Notes under the pieces: model-generated
Database searches by the model: none
What the model saw: the letters and a program-made list of their open reading frames with translations, nothing else
What the model was told of the DNA's origin: nothing
From: Candidatus Desulfobacillus denitrificans
GTDB lineage: Bacteria; Pseudomonadota; Gammaproteobacteria; Burkholderiales; Rhodocyclaceae
Reading direction: 5' to 3'
DNA length: 64,000 nt
Assembly: GCA_017347485.1 (NCBI GenBank)
Contig: AP021857.1
Coordinates: 2,895,390 to 2,959,389, forward strand
Shown here: piece after piece, positions 1-7,853 of the stretch
How the letters are laid out: every line of letters begins with the position of its first letter
Numbering within the stretch: position 1 is the first letter of the stretch
Program-made: the position numbers and the translations under genes

Positions 1-712
1 TGCGGCCGACCAGCTCGCGGGCGAGGTCGGAGGCGCCGATCTGGATGCCGCTGTTGGTGGCCTCGTAGGCGTCCTGCGCCAGCGTCCACGTTGCGCCGGC
101 CCGGTTGAGGATGCGGCCGACGGCGCCGAGGTATTCCGGATAGTTGAGGATCTCCCACGAGGACATCAGCACCAGGTAGTCGGCGTTCTCGCGGTTCACC
201 GGCACCTCGAAGCCGAACTCCTTCTGCACGCGCTTGATCGTCGCTTCCACGGTGGCCCATTTCACGCCGGCCGGGCTGCCGCTCTGGATGGCGCGCTTGG
301 TGGCGGTGACGAGGCCTTCGGGCGCGTGGCCGGCGGCCGTCATGCCTTCGCGCATCTTGCGCACCATGTAGGCGATGTCGTTGCCGACCGGGCAGACCAT
401 CGAGCAGCGCCCGCACAGGGTGCAGGCGTCGTAGACCAGCGGGCTCCATTCGGCCAGCTCGGCGTCGGTGACGGGCTTGGCCAGGCCGACCAGCTTCGCC
501 AGCTTGCCGAGCAGGGTGTACTCCTGCTGCCAGGCGCGGCGCAGCGGCTCCAGCTTGTGGATCGGCGTGTACTTCGGGTCGCCGGTCTCGGTGTAGAACA
601 GGCAGGCCTCGGCGCACAGGCCGCAGTGCACGCAGCTCGAGAAGAAGCTGGCGATGGGGGCGTCGAGGATTTCCTTGAAGGCGTTGTAGCCGCGTTCGAA
701 AGTGGCACTCAC
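1..712 (-). CDS. isp2: Isp2-type iron-sulfur protein of hydrogenase (partial, 3' end outside window)
   Basis: This is the N-terminal 237 residues of a cytoplasmic Fe-S protein related to HdrD/DsrK. Two ferredoxin-like cysteine clusters are visible: CVHCGLCAEAC near residue 28 and CTLCGRCSMVC near residue 78, each expected to bind a 4Fe-4S cluster. The GTG start at 712 is chosen because GGAGG lies just upstream and no other in-frame start exists. It follows isp1 and hynS on the same strand. The order hynS-isp1-isp2 matches the hyn operon of Thiocapsa roseopersicina, where Isp1 and Isp2 link the hydrogenase to the membrane electron pool; hynL should follow beyond base 1. The role is inferred from that family and the gene order. 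Confidence 0.85.
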   Translation of the reverse strand, partial: MSATFERGYNAFKEILDAPIASFFSSCVHCGLCAEACLFYTETGDPKYTPIHKLEPLRRAWQQEYTLLGKLAKLVGLAKPVTDAELAEWSPLVYDACTLCGRCSMVCPVGNDIAYMVRKMREGMTAAGHAPEGLVTATKRAIQSGSPAGVKWATVEATIKRVQKEFGFEVPVNRENADYLVLMSSWEILNYPEYLGAVGRILNRAGATWTLAQDAYEATNSGIQIGASDLARELVGR

Positions 713-789
713 GACTCGGCCTCCGATCGTTCGTCGCGTGTTTGACCGCCTTGCTGTCGGCCTCCAGCGTCATTCGCGGGCGGTCGCAT

Positions 790-804
790 CCCCGCTGCGC
801 GGGG
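790..804. repeat. hairpin between isp1 and isp2
   Basis: A perfect 6-bp GC-only stem (CCCCGC/GCGGGG) with a TGC loop lies in the 106-base gap between isp1 and isp2. There is no T-tract, so it is not a standard terminator. It may affect mRNA stability or relative expression inside the hyn operon; that is inference. Confidence 0.5.
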
Positions 805-818
805 CCCCTGCTTCCTGC

Positions 819-1478
819 TCATGACGCTACCCCCTTCCGTCCGAAAATATCGCCGTTGTACCAGCGCGAGACGAAGACGCTGACGGTGTGGAAGAGCTTG
901 GTGAAGGGCAGCGCCACCAGCAGCAGCTCGACCGAGAGGACGTGCAGGGCCAGCGCCAGCGTGTAGTCGATGAGCAGGTGGTGGAAGGCGAGGTAGCCCG
1001 TCGCCAGCGGCAGGAAGGTGAGCAGCCAGGCGAGGTAGTCCTGGAAGCCGGAGAGGAAGCGCTTCACCGGATTGCTGAGGCGGCTCGCCAGCACGGCGAT
1101 CAGGGCGAGGAGGCCAGCGACGGCGGCGATGTCGATCAGCTGCGTCGGCAGGCCGGGCCAGCTCAGTCCGGTCAGGCCGCGCACCAGCTCGATGTGCGGC
1201 ACGAAGAAGAACAGCGTGATGGCGAAGCCGAGGTGGAAGACGTAGCCGCCGATGTAGGTGACGGGCGCCTGCTTCACCATGCCCGGCGGCGGCAGCGAGC
1301 GGCTGACTATCGTGCGCCAGCCGCTGCCGGGGCTGTGATCGCGCGGCCTGGAGAGATCCGCCTTGCGGCCGAGGCCGAAGATCTCGAACAGGCGCAGCAG
1401 GATGCCGAAGGCGCAGACGGCCAGCGCGATGGACAGGCCGGGACCGCGCGCCCAGGTGAGCAATTCAAGCGCGGTCAT
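819..1478 (-). CDS. isp1: Isp1-type membrane cytochrome b of hydrogenase
   Basis: This 219-residue polytopic membrane protein resembles the gamma subunit of nitrate reductase (NarI) and DsrM. About five hydrophobic helices are visible, with histidines that could ligate b hemes, including GYVFHLG near residue 83 and the paired AFHHL and ALHVL histidines near residues 166-180. In Isp-type hydrogenases this protein passes electrons between the HynSL enzyme and the quinone pool, probably with Isp2. It sits between hynS and isp2 on the same strand. The ATG at 1478 has an AAGG ribosome-binding site directly downstream of a strong hairpin. NarI or DsrM homology alone would not identify it; the position next to hynS does. 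Confidence 0.85.
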   Translation of the reverse strand: MTALELLTWARGPGLSIALAVCAFGILLRLFEIFGLGRKADLSRPRDHSPGSGWRTIVSRSLPPPGMVKQAPVTYIGGYVFHLGFAITLFFFVPHIELVRGLTGLSWPGLPTQLIDIAAVAGLLALIAVLASRLSNPVKRFLSGFQDYLAWLLTFLPLATGYLAFHHLLIDYTLALALHVLSVELLLVALPFTKLFHTVSVFVSRWYNGDIFGRKGVAS

Positions 1479-1497
1479 GAGAGCACCTTCCCCCCGT

Positions 1498-1518
1498 CCC
1501 CCTTCCCGAGGAAGGGGG
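1498..1518. repeat. hairpin between hynS and isp1
   Basis: A perfect 9-bp inverted repeat (CCCCCTTCC, loop CGA, GGAAGGGGG) lies in the 112-base gap between hynS and isp1, about 20 bases before the isp1 start. No T-run follows, so it is more likely an mRNA-processing or stability element than a terminator. That role is inferred. Confidence 0.6.
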
Positions 1519-1590
1519 TGACGGTTGTTCGCCGCGATGCGGCTCCATTTCGTGGCTGCGCCGTCCTTGGGGCGGCCCGGCGGACGGCGC

Positions 1591-2685
1591 TCATTTGGCT
1601 TTCTCCAGATCCTCGACGGTGACTTTCTGGTGCGCCGCCTGCGCGGACTTCTTCGCCGCGCGGTTGCGCATCGCCATGGCGGCGCCGGCGATGGCGCCGC
1701 CGGCCGCCGCCGCGCCGACCATCATCTGCACCGGCGCGATGGGCATCGACAGCGGCTTGTAGAGCGGCCCCATGTCCCAGAAGCCGGGTTCCGAGCAGCC
1801 GATGCAGCCGTGGCCGGACTGGATCGGGAAGCTGACGCCCTGGTTCCATTTGGTGGTGGCGCAGGCGTTGTAGGTGACCGGGCCCTTGCAGCCGAGCTTG
1901 AACAGGCACCAGCCCTTGCGTGCGCCCTCGTCGTCGAAGGTCTCGGCGAACTTGCCCTGGTCGTAGAAGGGGCGGCGGTAGCAGCGGTCGTGGATGCTCT
2001 CGCCGTAGAACACCTTGGGCCGGCCGTGGTCGTCGAGCTCCGGCAGCGCGGCGAAGGTGAGGAAATGCGCCAGCACGCCGGTGATCACCACCGGGATCGG
2101 CGGGCAGCCGGGCACGTTCATCACCGGCTTGTCCTTGATGATCGCCGAGACCGGCACGGCGCCGGTCGGGTTGGGCAGCGCCGCCGGCAGGCCGCCGTAG
2201 GCGGCGCAGCTGCCGACGGCGATCACCGCCGCGGCGCCGGCGGCGGTCTCCTTGAGCATGTCGAGGTTGCTGACGCCGGCGATGGTCGAGTAGCCGGCGT
2301 TGCCCATCGGGATCGAGCCGTCCACCACCAGCAGGTACTTGCCGTGGTTTTCGCGCATGGCGGCCTCGCGCGCGGCCTCGGCGGCTTCGCCCGAGGCGGC
2401 CTGCAGGGTGTGGTGGTAGTCGAGCGAGATCTGTTCGAGGATCAGCCCTTCGATGGAGGGCGTGTGCGAGCGGGTGAGCGATTCGGTGCAGCCGGTGCAC
2501 TCCTGGAAGGAGAGCCAGATCACCGAGGGCCGGCGGGCTTTCTCCAGCGCCGCGGCGATGGCCGGCACCATCGAGGGCGGCAGCGCCATCAGCGACGCGG
2601 TGGTGGCGCAGAACTTGAGGAAGCCGCGGCGGCTGATGCCTTGTCGTCGCAGGATCTCGGCGATGGTCGGTTCGTCAAACGCCAT
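1591..2685 (-). CDS. hynS: [NiFe] hydrogenase small subunit, Isp-type
   Basis: This 364-residue small subunit carries the Fe-S relay of a hydrogen-oxidising or -evolving [NiFe] hydrogenase. The N-terminus has a twin-arginine signal (RRGFLKF near residue 19), so the folded enzyme should be exported by Tat. The proximal-cluster cysteines are in ECTGCTES, GSCAAYGG and PGCPP. The C-terminal cluster motifs are seen in HDRCYRR, GWCLFKLGCKG and GHGCIGCSEPGFWD. A weakly hydrophobic stretch near residue 320 is followed by a charged tail. A strong GGAGG site precedes the ATG at 2685. The neighbours isp1 and isp2 place it in the membrane-linked HynSL class rather than the HupSL uptake class with HupC. 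Confidence 0.93.
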   Translation of the reverse strand: MAFDEPTIAEILRRQGISRRGFLKFCATTASLMALPPSMVPAIAAALEKARRPSVIWLSFQECTGCTESLTRSHTPSIEGLILEQISLDYHHTLQAASGEAAEAAREAAMRENHGKYLLVVDGSIPMGNAGYSTIAGVSNLDMLKETAAGAAAVIAVGSCAAYGGLPAALPNPTGAVPVSAIIKDKPVMNVPGCPPIPVVITGVLAHFLTFAALPELDDHGRPKVFYGESIHDRCYRRPFYDQGKFAETFDDEGARKGWCLFKLGCKGPVTYNACATTKWNQGVSFPIQSGHGCIGCSEPGFWDMGPLYKPLSMPIAPVQMMVGAAAAGGAIAGAAMAMRNRAAKKSAQAAHQKVTVEDLEKAK

Positions 2686-2730
2686 GATGCCCTCCCCGGG
2701 AATGCATCGACGGCTGCCGGAGGGCGGCCG

Positions 2731-3135
2731 TCACTTCAGCGTTCGACCATTCTGCGCCGGCTTCAGTTTTTTTGCCAGCGCGGCGGCGGAATCGGCGACG
2801 TCCTCGGCCTGGCTCATGAGCAGCTCGGGGACGAAGGCGACTTCGATGAAGCGCGCCAGCGTCTCGCCGGCTTCGTTGCGATGGGTCAGCAGCCAGACGC
2901 CGTGGAAAGCCGTCTCGCGCACGCTGCTCGGGCCGCCGGCGTGGATGGTCGCCTCGACTTCGCCCTCGCCCAGCGCGGCGAACAGCTCGGCCTCGTCCTG
3001 CGGGCCCAGCGGCAGGGCGCCGAGGTCGATCACCGTCGTCTCGCCCGACTCGATCAGGCGCGCCAGGGCGTGGCGGATCTCGTTGAGGATCGGCAGCGCG
3101 TTGCCGTGCTCAGCGCCGGTATCGGTTGATGGCAT
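2731..3135 (-). CDS. HupH-like hydrogenase maturation protein
   Basis: This 134-residue protein resembles the C-terminal domain of HupH/HyaF, accessory factors for hydrogenase small-subunit assembly. Conserved-looking stretches are [25 protein letters not shown] and [11 protein letters not shown]. It is half the length of full HupH, so only this domain is present. The ATG at 3135 is chosen because GGAG lies seven bases upstream; it overlaps the end of pyrF by 26 bases. It ends 45 bases before hynS on the same strand, which supports a role in HynS maturation. Family assignment is by motif memory and is moderately secure. Confidence 0.7.
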   Translation of the reverse strand: MPSTDTGAEHGNALPILNEIRHALARLIESGETTVIDLGALPLGPQDEAELFAALGEGEVEATIHAGGPSSVRETAFHGVWLLTHRNEAGETLARFIEVAFVPELLMSQAEDVADSAAALAKKLKPAQNGRTLK

Positions 3136-3937
3136 CGCGGGTCTCCAGCGCGACTTGGCGCGCGGCGGCGGCGTAGTCTTCGCCTGCATTTTTGTCCGTG
3201 GCGGCATAGAGGATGGCGCGCGAGGAATTGATCATGAGGCCGGCGCCGGACGCCGTCCTGCCGGCACTGACTGTTGCTTCGACGTCGCCGCCCTGGGCGC
3301 CGATGCCCGGCACCAGCAGCGGCATGTCGCCGACGAGGCGGCGCACCTCGGCCAGCTCGGCCGGGAAGGTGGCGCCGACCACCAGGGCGCACTGGCCGCC
3401 GGCGTTCCATTTCGTCGCCACCAGCTCGGCGACGTGTTGGTAGAGCTTGCGTCCTCCGGTCTCGAGGAACTGCAGGTCGGAGCCGCCGGCGTTCGAGGTG
3501 CGGCAGAGGATGACGACGCCGCGCTCCTTCCAGGCCAGATAAGGCTCGATGGAGTCGAAGCCCATGTAGGGGTTCACCGTCAGCGCGTCGGCGCCGTAGC
3601 GCTCGAAGGCCTCGCGCGCGTACTGCTCGGCGGTGGCGCCGATGTCGCCGCGCTTGGCGTCGAGGATCACCGGGATGCCGGGATGCTTCTCGTGGATGTG
3701 GCGGATCAGTTCTTCCAGCTGGTCCTCGGCGCGGTTCGCCGCGAAGTAGGCGATCTGCGGCTTGAAGGCGCAGGCAAGGTCGGCCGTGGCGTCGGCGATG
3801 GCCTTGCAGAATTCGAAAATGGCGTCGCCGCGGCCCTTGAGGGCGGCGGGGAATTTCGCCGGCTCGGGGTCGAGGCCGACGCAGAGCAGGGAGTCGTTGC
3901 GCGTCCAGGCGGCGGCGAGCGAGGCGGTGAAGGTCAT
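3110..3937 (-). CDS. pyrF: orotidine 5'-phosphate decarboxylase
   Basis: This cytoplasmic enzyme of 275 residues converts OMP to UMP, the last step of de novo pyrimidine synthesis. It is the longer type 2 form. The catalytic segment [14 protein letters not shown] is visible near residue 85, with LCVGLDPEP at the N-terminus and [10 protein letters not shown] near residue 215. The start at 3937 gives the usual family N-terminus. Its 3' end overlaps the hupH-like gene. The pyrRBC' genes lie 30 kb away, so pyrimidine genes are dispersed. One copy of the window-wide GACTGACT word lies antisense inside it at 3252-3272. Confidence 0.95.
   Translation of the reverse strand: MTFTASLAAAWTRNDSLLCVGLDPEPAKFPAALKGRGDAIFEFCKAIADATADLACAFKPQIAYFAANRAEDQLEELIRHIHEKHPGIPVILDAKRGDIGATAEQYAREAFERYGADALTVNPYMGFDSIEPYLAWKERGVVILCRTSNAGGSDLQFLETGGRKLYQHVAELVATKWNAGGQCALVVGATFPAELAEVRRLVGDMPLLVPGIGAQGGDVEATVSAGRTASGAGLMINSSRAILYAATDKNAGEDYAAAARQVALETRDAINRYRR
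3252..3272 (+). repeat. recurring spaced word, copy 1
   Basis: GCCGT, eight bases, then CACTGACT, continuing GTTG rather than TTTT. It lies antisense within pyrF. The first half is identical to copy 4. Confidence 0.6.
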
Positions 3938-3968
3938 GGCGGTCGCTGAAATGTCAGAGACCGCCATT

Positions 3969-5270
3969 CTACTTCGGCATGAGGTAGCGGTTCTTGCCGA
4001 GGCGCTTGGCGCCGTACATGGCGGCGTCGGCATGGCGCATCAGGCTGCCGATGTCCTCGCCGTCGCGCGGATAGAGGGCGATGCCGATGCTGCAGCCGAG
4101 CAGGTGCCGGCAGCCTTCGATCGGCAACGGGCGGATCAGGACCGCGATGATCTTTTCCGCCACGGTGACGGCGGCGGCGGGCGCGACGGCATCGTTGATC
4201 AGCAAGGCGAACTCGTCGCCGCCGATGCGGGCGACGGTATCGCTCTCGCGCACGCAGTCGTTGAGCCGCTCGGCGACGGTGCGCAGGGCGCGATCCCCGG
4301 CCTCGTGGCCATACAGGTCGTTGATCGGCTTGAAGTCGTCGAGGTCGAGATAGAGCAGGGCAAACGCGCCGCCCTTGCGGTGGGCGGCGGCGATGGCCGC
4401 ATTCAGGCGATCGAAGAACAGCGCGCGATTGGCCAGGCCGGTCAGCGCGTCGTGCAGGGCGAGGTACTGCACGCGCGCCTCGGCCCGCTTGCGCTCGGTG
4501 TTGTCCACCATGACCACCAGCACGCCCGGCCGGCCGTCGGTGACGATCGGCGAGGCGGTGATCTCGGCCTCGCGCCGCTCGCCGGACTTGGTGATGATGG
4601 CGATGTCGTAGCGGTTGGGGAACTGCTCGCCCTTCAGCCGGCGCCGGTGATTCTCGGCAATGCGCTCGCGGTCGACGGGATGGGCCAGTTCCAGATAGGA
4701 GGGCAGGGCCTTCATCTCTTCCATGGTATAGCCGAAAGCGCGGCACATCGCCTCGTTGGTGAAGACGATGCGCCCTTCCTCGATGACGAAAATGCCGATG
4801 TCCGCTCGCGACTGGGCCTCGAGCAGGGTTTCGTAACGGGCCGATTGCGCGACGGTCTCCTGCTGGACCCGCAGCAGCGCCTCCTCGGCCTGCTTTTGCC
4901 CGGTGATGTCGACGGCGTGGGAGACGAAGCCGGTCGGCTCCCCGCTTGCGCCTCGCAGCGCGGCGACGACCACGCGCGCATAGACGCGCCGGCCGGAACG
5001 GGTCCGGCGCCAGCCGTCGATGTTGTGGCGCCTTCCCGCCAGGAGTTGGGGCACGAGCGGGTCCAGAACCGCGGCCGCTTCCTCCGCGCCGCCGGGGAAG
5101 AGCATGGCATAGGGCTGGCCGATGGCCTCCTCGGCGCTGTATTCGTAGATGTGCTGCGCGCCACGGCTCCAGAAGGTGATGCGACGATCCCGATCGAGAC
5201 AAATGATGGACTCGAGCAAGGCATCGAGCAGGGTTTCGGCCGTAAAAGGCAGCTTGAGCGAGGGCTGCAT
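3969..5270 (-). CDS. diguanylate cyclase with two PAS domains
   Basis: This 433-residue cytoplasmic protein should make cyclic di-GMP from GTP. A PAS domain begins near residue 8 ([17 protein letters not shown]), a second near residue 138 ([19 protein letters not shown]), and a GGDEF domain follows from about residue 265 with the intact active-site motif [10 protein letters not shown] near residue 348. An RxxD-type inhibitory site is not obvious. No transmembrane helix is seen, so the PAS domains probably sense a cytoplasmic signal. The ATG at 5270 starts the conserved PAS region; its ribosome-binding site is weak. It is divergent from the VOC gene and precedes pyrF by 31 bases. Confidence 0.9.
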   Translation of the reverse strand: MQPSLKLPFTAETLLDALLESIICLDRDRRITFWSRGAQHIYEYSAEEAIGQPYAMLFPGGAEEAAAVLDPLVPQLLAGRRHNIDGWRRTRSGRRVYARVVVAALRGASGEPTGFVSHAVDITGQKQAEEALLRVQQETVAQSARYETLLEAQSRADIGIFVIEEGRIVFTNEAMCRAFGYTMEEMKALPSYLELAHPVDRERIAENHRRRLKGEQFPNRYDIAIITKSGERREAEITASPIVTDGRPGVLVVMVDNTERKRAEARVQYLALHDALTGLANRALFFDRLNAAIAAAHRKGGAFALLYLDLDDFKPINDLYGHEAGDRALRTVAERLNDCVRESDTVARIGGDEFALLINDAVAPAAAVTVAEKIIAVLIRPLPIEGCRHLLGCSIGIALYPRDGEDIGSLMRHADAAMYGAKRLGKNRYLMPK

Positions 5271-5355
5271 GCCGTTACTATATGCGAATCGGCCGAAAGG
5301 ATGACGATTCCGTTGCGGCCAGGCAGTAGAATTTCCCCTTTTCCCGGGAGCAGCC

Positions 5356-5829
<474 letters not shown>

Positions 5830-5846
5830 CACAGCAAGGAGCGAAA

Positions 5847-6248
5847 ATGCGAAGAAGGAAATTCCTGGCCGGGCTCGCCGTGCTGCCGGCACTGACTTTT
5901 TCGGGCTGCACCACCCTGGCCGATGCGCGCGCGGAGCGCGGCAGCGGCGTTGTCGTCAATTACGCCGCCCCCTTCGACAGGCTGTGGTCGGGGCTGAAGG
6001 ATGTCCTGCGGGAACTGGATCTCAAGCCGGCCGGCGACAACGTCGCCGAGGGCTACATCCTGGTCGAGCACGGCGCCTCGGCCTTCAGCTGGGGCGAGCG
6101 CGTCGTCATTTTCGTCGAGCGCATCGGCACCCAGGGGCTCACGCGGGTCGAGGTCGTCTCCAAGGCGGCGGTGGGCACCAACGCGACGGCCACCGACTGG
6201 GCCGCGCGCATCCACGAGAAGCTGGGCCAGCGCTTCAAGCGGGCCTGA
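5847..6248 (+). CDS. small putative lipoprotein, paralogue A
   Basis: This 133-residue protein of unknown function has a basic start (MRRRKF), a hydrophobic core and a lipobox ending LTFSGC near residue 20, so it is likely lipidated and exported. The mature part shares SGVVVNYAAPFDRLW, VERIG and a GQRFKR end with the next gene, showing tandem duplication. ATG 5847 is chosen for the AAGGAG site; an upstream ATG at 5826 overlapping the VOC stop is possible. The lipobox codons carry a copy of the GCCGT/GACTGACT word. Confidence 0.75.
   Translation: MRRRKFLAGLAVLPALTFSGCTTLADARAERGSGVVVNYAAPFDRLWSGLKDVLRELDLKPAGDNVAEGYILVEHGASAFSWGERVVIFVERIGTQGLTRVEVVSKAAVGTNATATDWAARIHEKLGQRFKRA
5877..5897 (+). 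repeat. recurring spaced word, copy 2
   Basis: GCCGT, eight bases, CACTGACT, then TTTT. It encodes part of the signal peptide of the first lipoprotein (VLPALTF). Confidence 0.75.
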
Positions 6249-6258
6249 GGATGCAGGC

Positions 6259-6651
6259 ATGAAAAGGAGGAACTTCATCGCCGCAATCGCCGTGCTGGCG
6301 GGACTGACTTTGGGCGGCTGCTCGACGGGATCCGGTTCCCGCGCCGAGCGCGGCTCCGGCCTCGTCTTCAGCTATGCCGCGTCCTTCGAAGAGGTCTGGG
6401 CGGCGTTGCCGGAGATGCTCAAGGAACTCGGCATTCGGGTGGTCGGCGACAACATGGCCGAGGGCGCCATGCAGGTCGAGGGCGGCGGATCGATGGGCGA
6501 CAGCGCGACGATCTACGTCGAGCGCATCGGCACCAAGGGGTATTGCCGCGTCGAGGTGGCGCTCGGCAGCACGCTCGGCATCTCCCTCTCGCTCAGCGAC
6601 ATGCCGAAGGATGTCCACAACCGCCTCGCCCAGCGCTTCAAGCGGCTTTGA
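6259..6651 (+). CDS. small putative lipoprotein, paralogue B
   Basis: This 130-residue protein is a tandem paralogue of the gene ten bases upstream. It has a basic N-terminus (MKRRNF), hydrophobic core and lipobox LTLGGC near residue 21. The mature region repeats the pattern ERGSGLVFSYAASFEEVW, VERIGTKG and AQRFKRL. No catalytic motif is visible and I do not recognise the family. The pair is probably cotranscribed. A copy of the recurring DNA word is in the same signal-peptide position as in paralogue A. Confidence 0.75.
   Translation: MKRRNFIAAIAVLAGLTLGGCSTGSGSRAERGSGLVFSYAASFEEVWAALPEMLKELGIRVVGDNMAEGAMQVEGGGSMGDSATIYVERIGTKGYCRVEVALGSTLGISLSLSDMPKDVHNRLAQRFKRL
6289..6309 (+). repeat. recurring spaced word, copy 3
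   Basis: GCCGT, eight bases, GACTGACT, then TTG. It lies in the signal peptide of the second lipoprotein; it may share ancestry with copy 2 through gene duplication. Confidence 0.75.
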
Positions 6652-6678
6652 GCGGGTTGCGCCGGATCAGGCCCAGGA

Positions 6679-7806
6679 TCAGCCGATCCGGTCGAGCGCA
6701 TCGGCGAGACGCTGCACCGTGCGCTCGATGTGCTGCAGCTTGTCGAGGCCGAACAGGCCGACGCGGAAGCTGCGGAAATCCGCCGGCTCGTCGCACATCA
6801 GCGGCACGCCCGCCGCCGTCTGCAGGCCCTGGGCGATAAATTTGCTGCCGGAGTGGATGCCCGGGTCGTCCGTGTGGCTCACCACCACGCCGGGCGCCTG
6901 AAAGCCGTTGGCGGCGACGCTGGCGAAGCCGCGGCCTTCCAGCAGCGCACGGACCCGGGCGCCGAGTTCGGCCTGCGCGTCGCACGCCCGCCCGAGGCCC
7001 CAGTCGCGCGTCTCGCGCATGGCGCGGGCGACGGCCGCCAGGGCGTCGGTCGCCAGCGTGGCGTGGTAGGCATGTCCGCCGCCCTCGTAGGTTTCCATGA
7101 TCTGCAGCCACTTGCGCAGGTCGGCGGCGAAGCTCGTGCTGGCGGTGGACTCGATGCGTTCCCGCGCCCGCGCACTGAGCATGACGAGGCCGCAGCAGGA
7201 CGGCCCGCTCCAGCCCTTCTGCGGGGCGCTGATGAGGATGTCAATGCCGCGGGCGGCCATGTCCACCCACATCGCGCCGGAAGCGATGCAGTCGAGCACG
7301 AACAGGCCGTCGACCGCGCGCACCGCTGCGCCCACCGCGTCGAGATAGTCGTCGGGCAGGATCATGCCGGAGGCGGTTTCGACATGGGGCGCGAACACCA
7401 TTGCCGGCCTTTGCGCGCGAATCGCCGCCACCACTTCGTCGAGCGGCGGCGGCGCGAAGGCCGCCTTGGCGCCGGGGGAGAGCGGGCGCGCCTTCAGCAC
7501 GATCTCCTCGGCAGGGATGCGCCCCATCTCGAAGATCTGGCTCCAGCGGTAGCTGAACCAGCCGTTGCGGAGCACCAGGCACTTGCGGCCGGTGGCGAAC
7601 TGCCGCGCCACCGCCTCCATGCCGAAGGTGCCGCTGCCGGGCACGACGATGGACGAATGCGCCCGGTAAGCCTCCTTGAGGACGGCCGAGATGTCGCGCA
7701 TGACGCCCTGGAAGACGGGCGACATGTGATTGAGGGCGCGGTCGGTGTAGACGACCGAATACTCGAGCAACCCCGGGGCGGGCGCATCCGACATCAGGCT
7801 GGGCAC
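6679..7806 (-). CDS. class V aminotransferase (alanine-glyoxylate/serine type)
   Basis: This 375-residue PLP enzyme resembles alanine-glyoxylate and serine-pyruvate aminotransferases. The PLP lysine is in SAPQKGWSGPS near residue 200 and the preceding Asp in FVLDCIASGAMW near residue 176. GTG 7806 is preferred over ATG 7794 because AGGAG lies six bases before the GTG. It is cytoplasmic and follows pccA by 47 bases on the same strand, so it may be read with the propionyl-CoA genes. Its substrate in that setting is not clear. Confidence 0.8.
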   Translation of the reverse strand: MPSLMSDAPAPGLLEYSVVYTDRALNHMSPVFQGVMRDISAVLKEAYRAHSSIVVPGSGTFGMEAVARQFATGRKCLVLRNGWFSYRWSQIFEMGRIPAEEIVLKARPLSPGAKAAFAPPPLDEVVAAIRAQRPAMVFAPHVETASGMILPDDYLDAVGAAVRAVDGLFVLDCIASGAMWVDMAARGIDILISAPQKGWSGPSCCGLVMLSARARERIESTASTSFAADLRKWLQIMETYEGGGHAYHATLATDALAAVARAMRETRDWGLGRACDAQAELGARVRALLEGRGFASVAANGFQAPGVVVSHTDDPGIHSGSKFIAQGLQTAAGVPLMCDEPADFRSFRVGLFGLDKLQHIERTVQRLADALDRIG

Positions 7807-7853
7807 GATGGACTCCTTGCGACTTTCTGCGAACAGCTTAGCACGGCGGCGGT

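Noticed and set aside
1312..1317. CTGACT in isp1 as another recurring-word copy
   Set aside because: It is followed by AT, not TTT, and has no GCCGT at the fixed distance.
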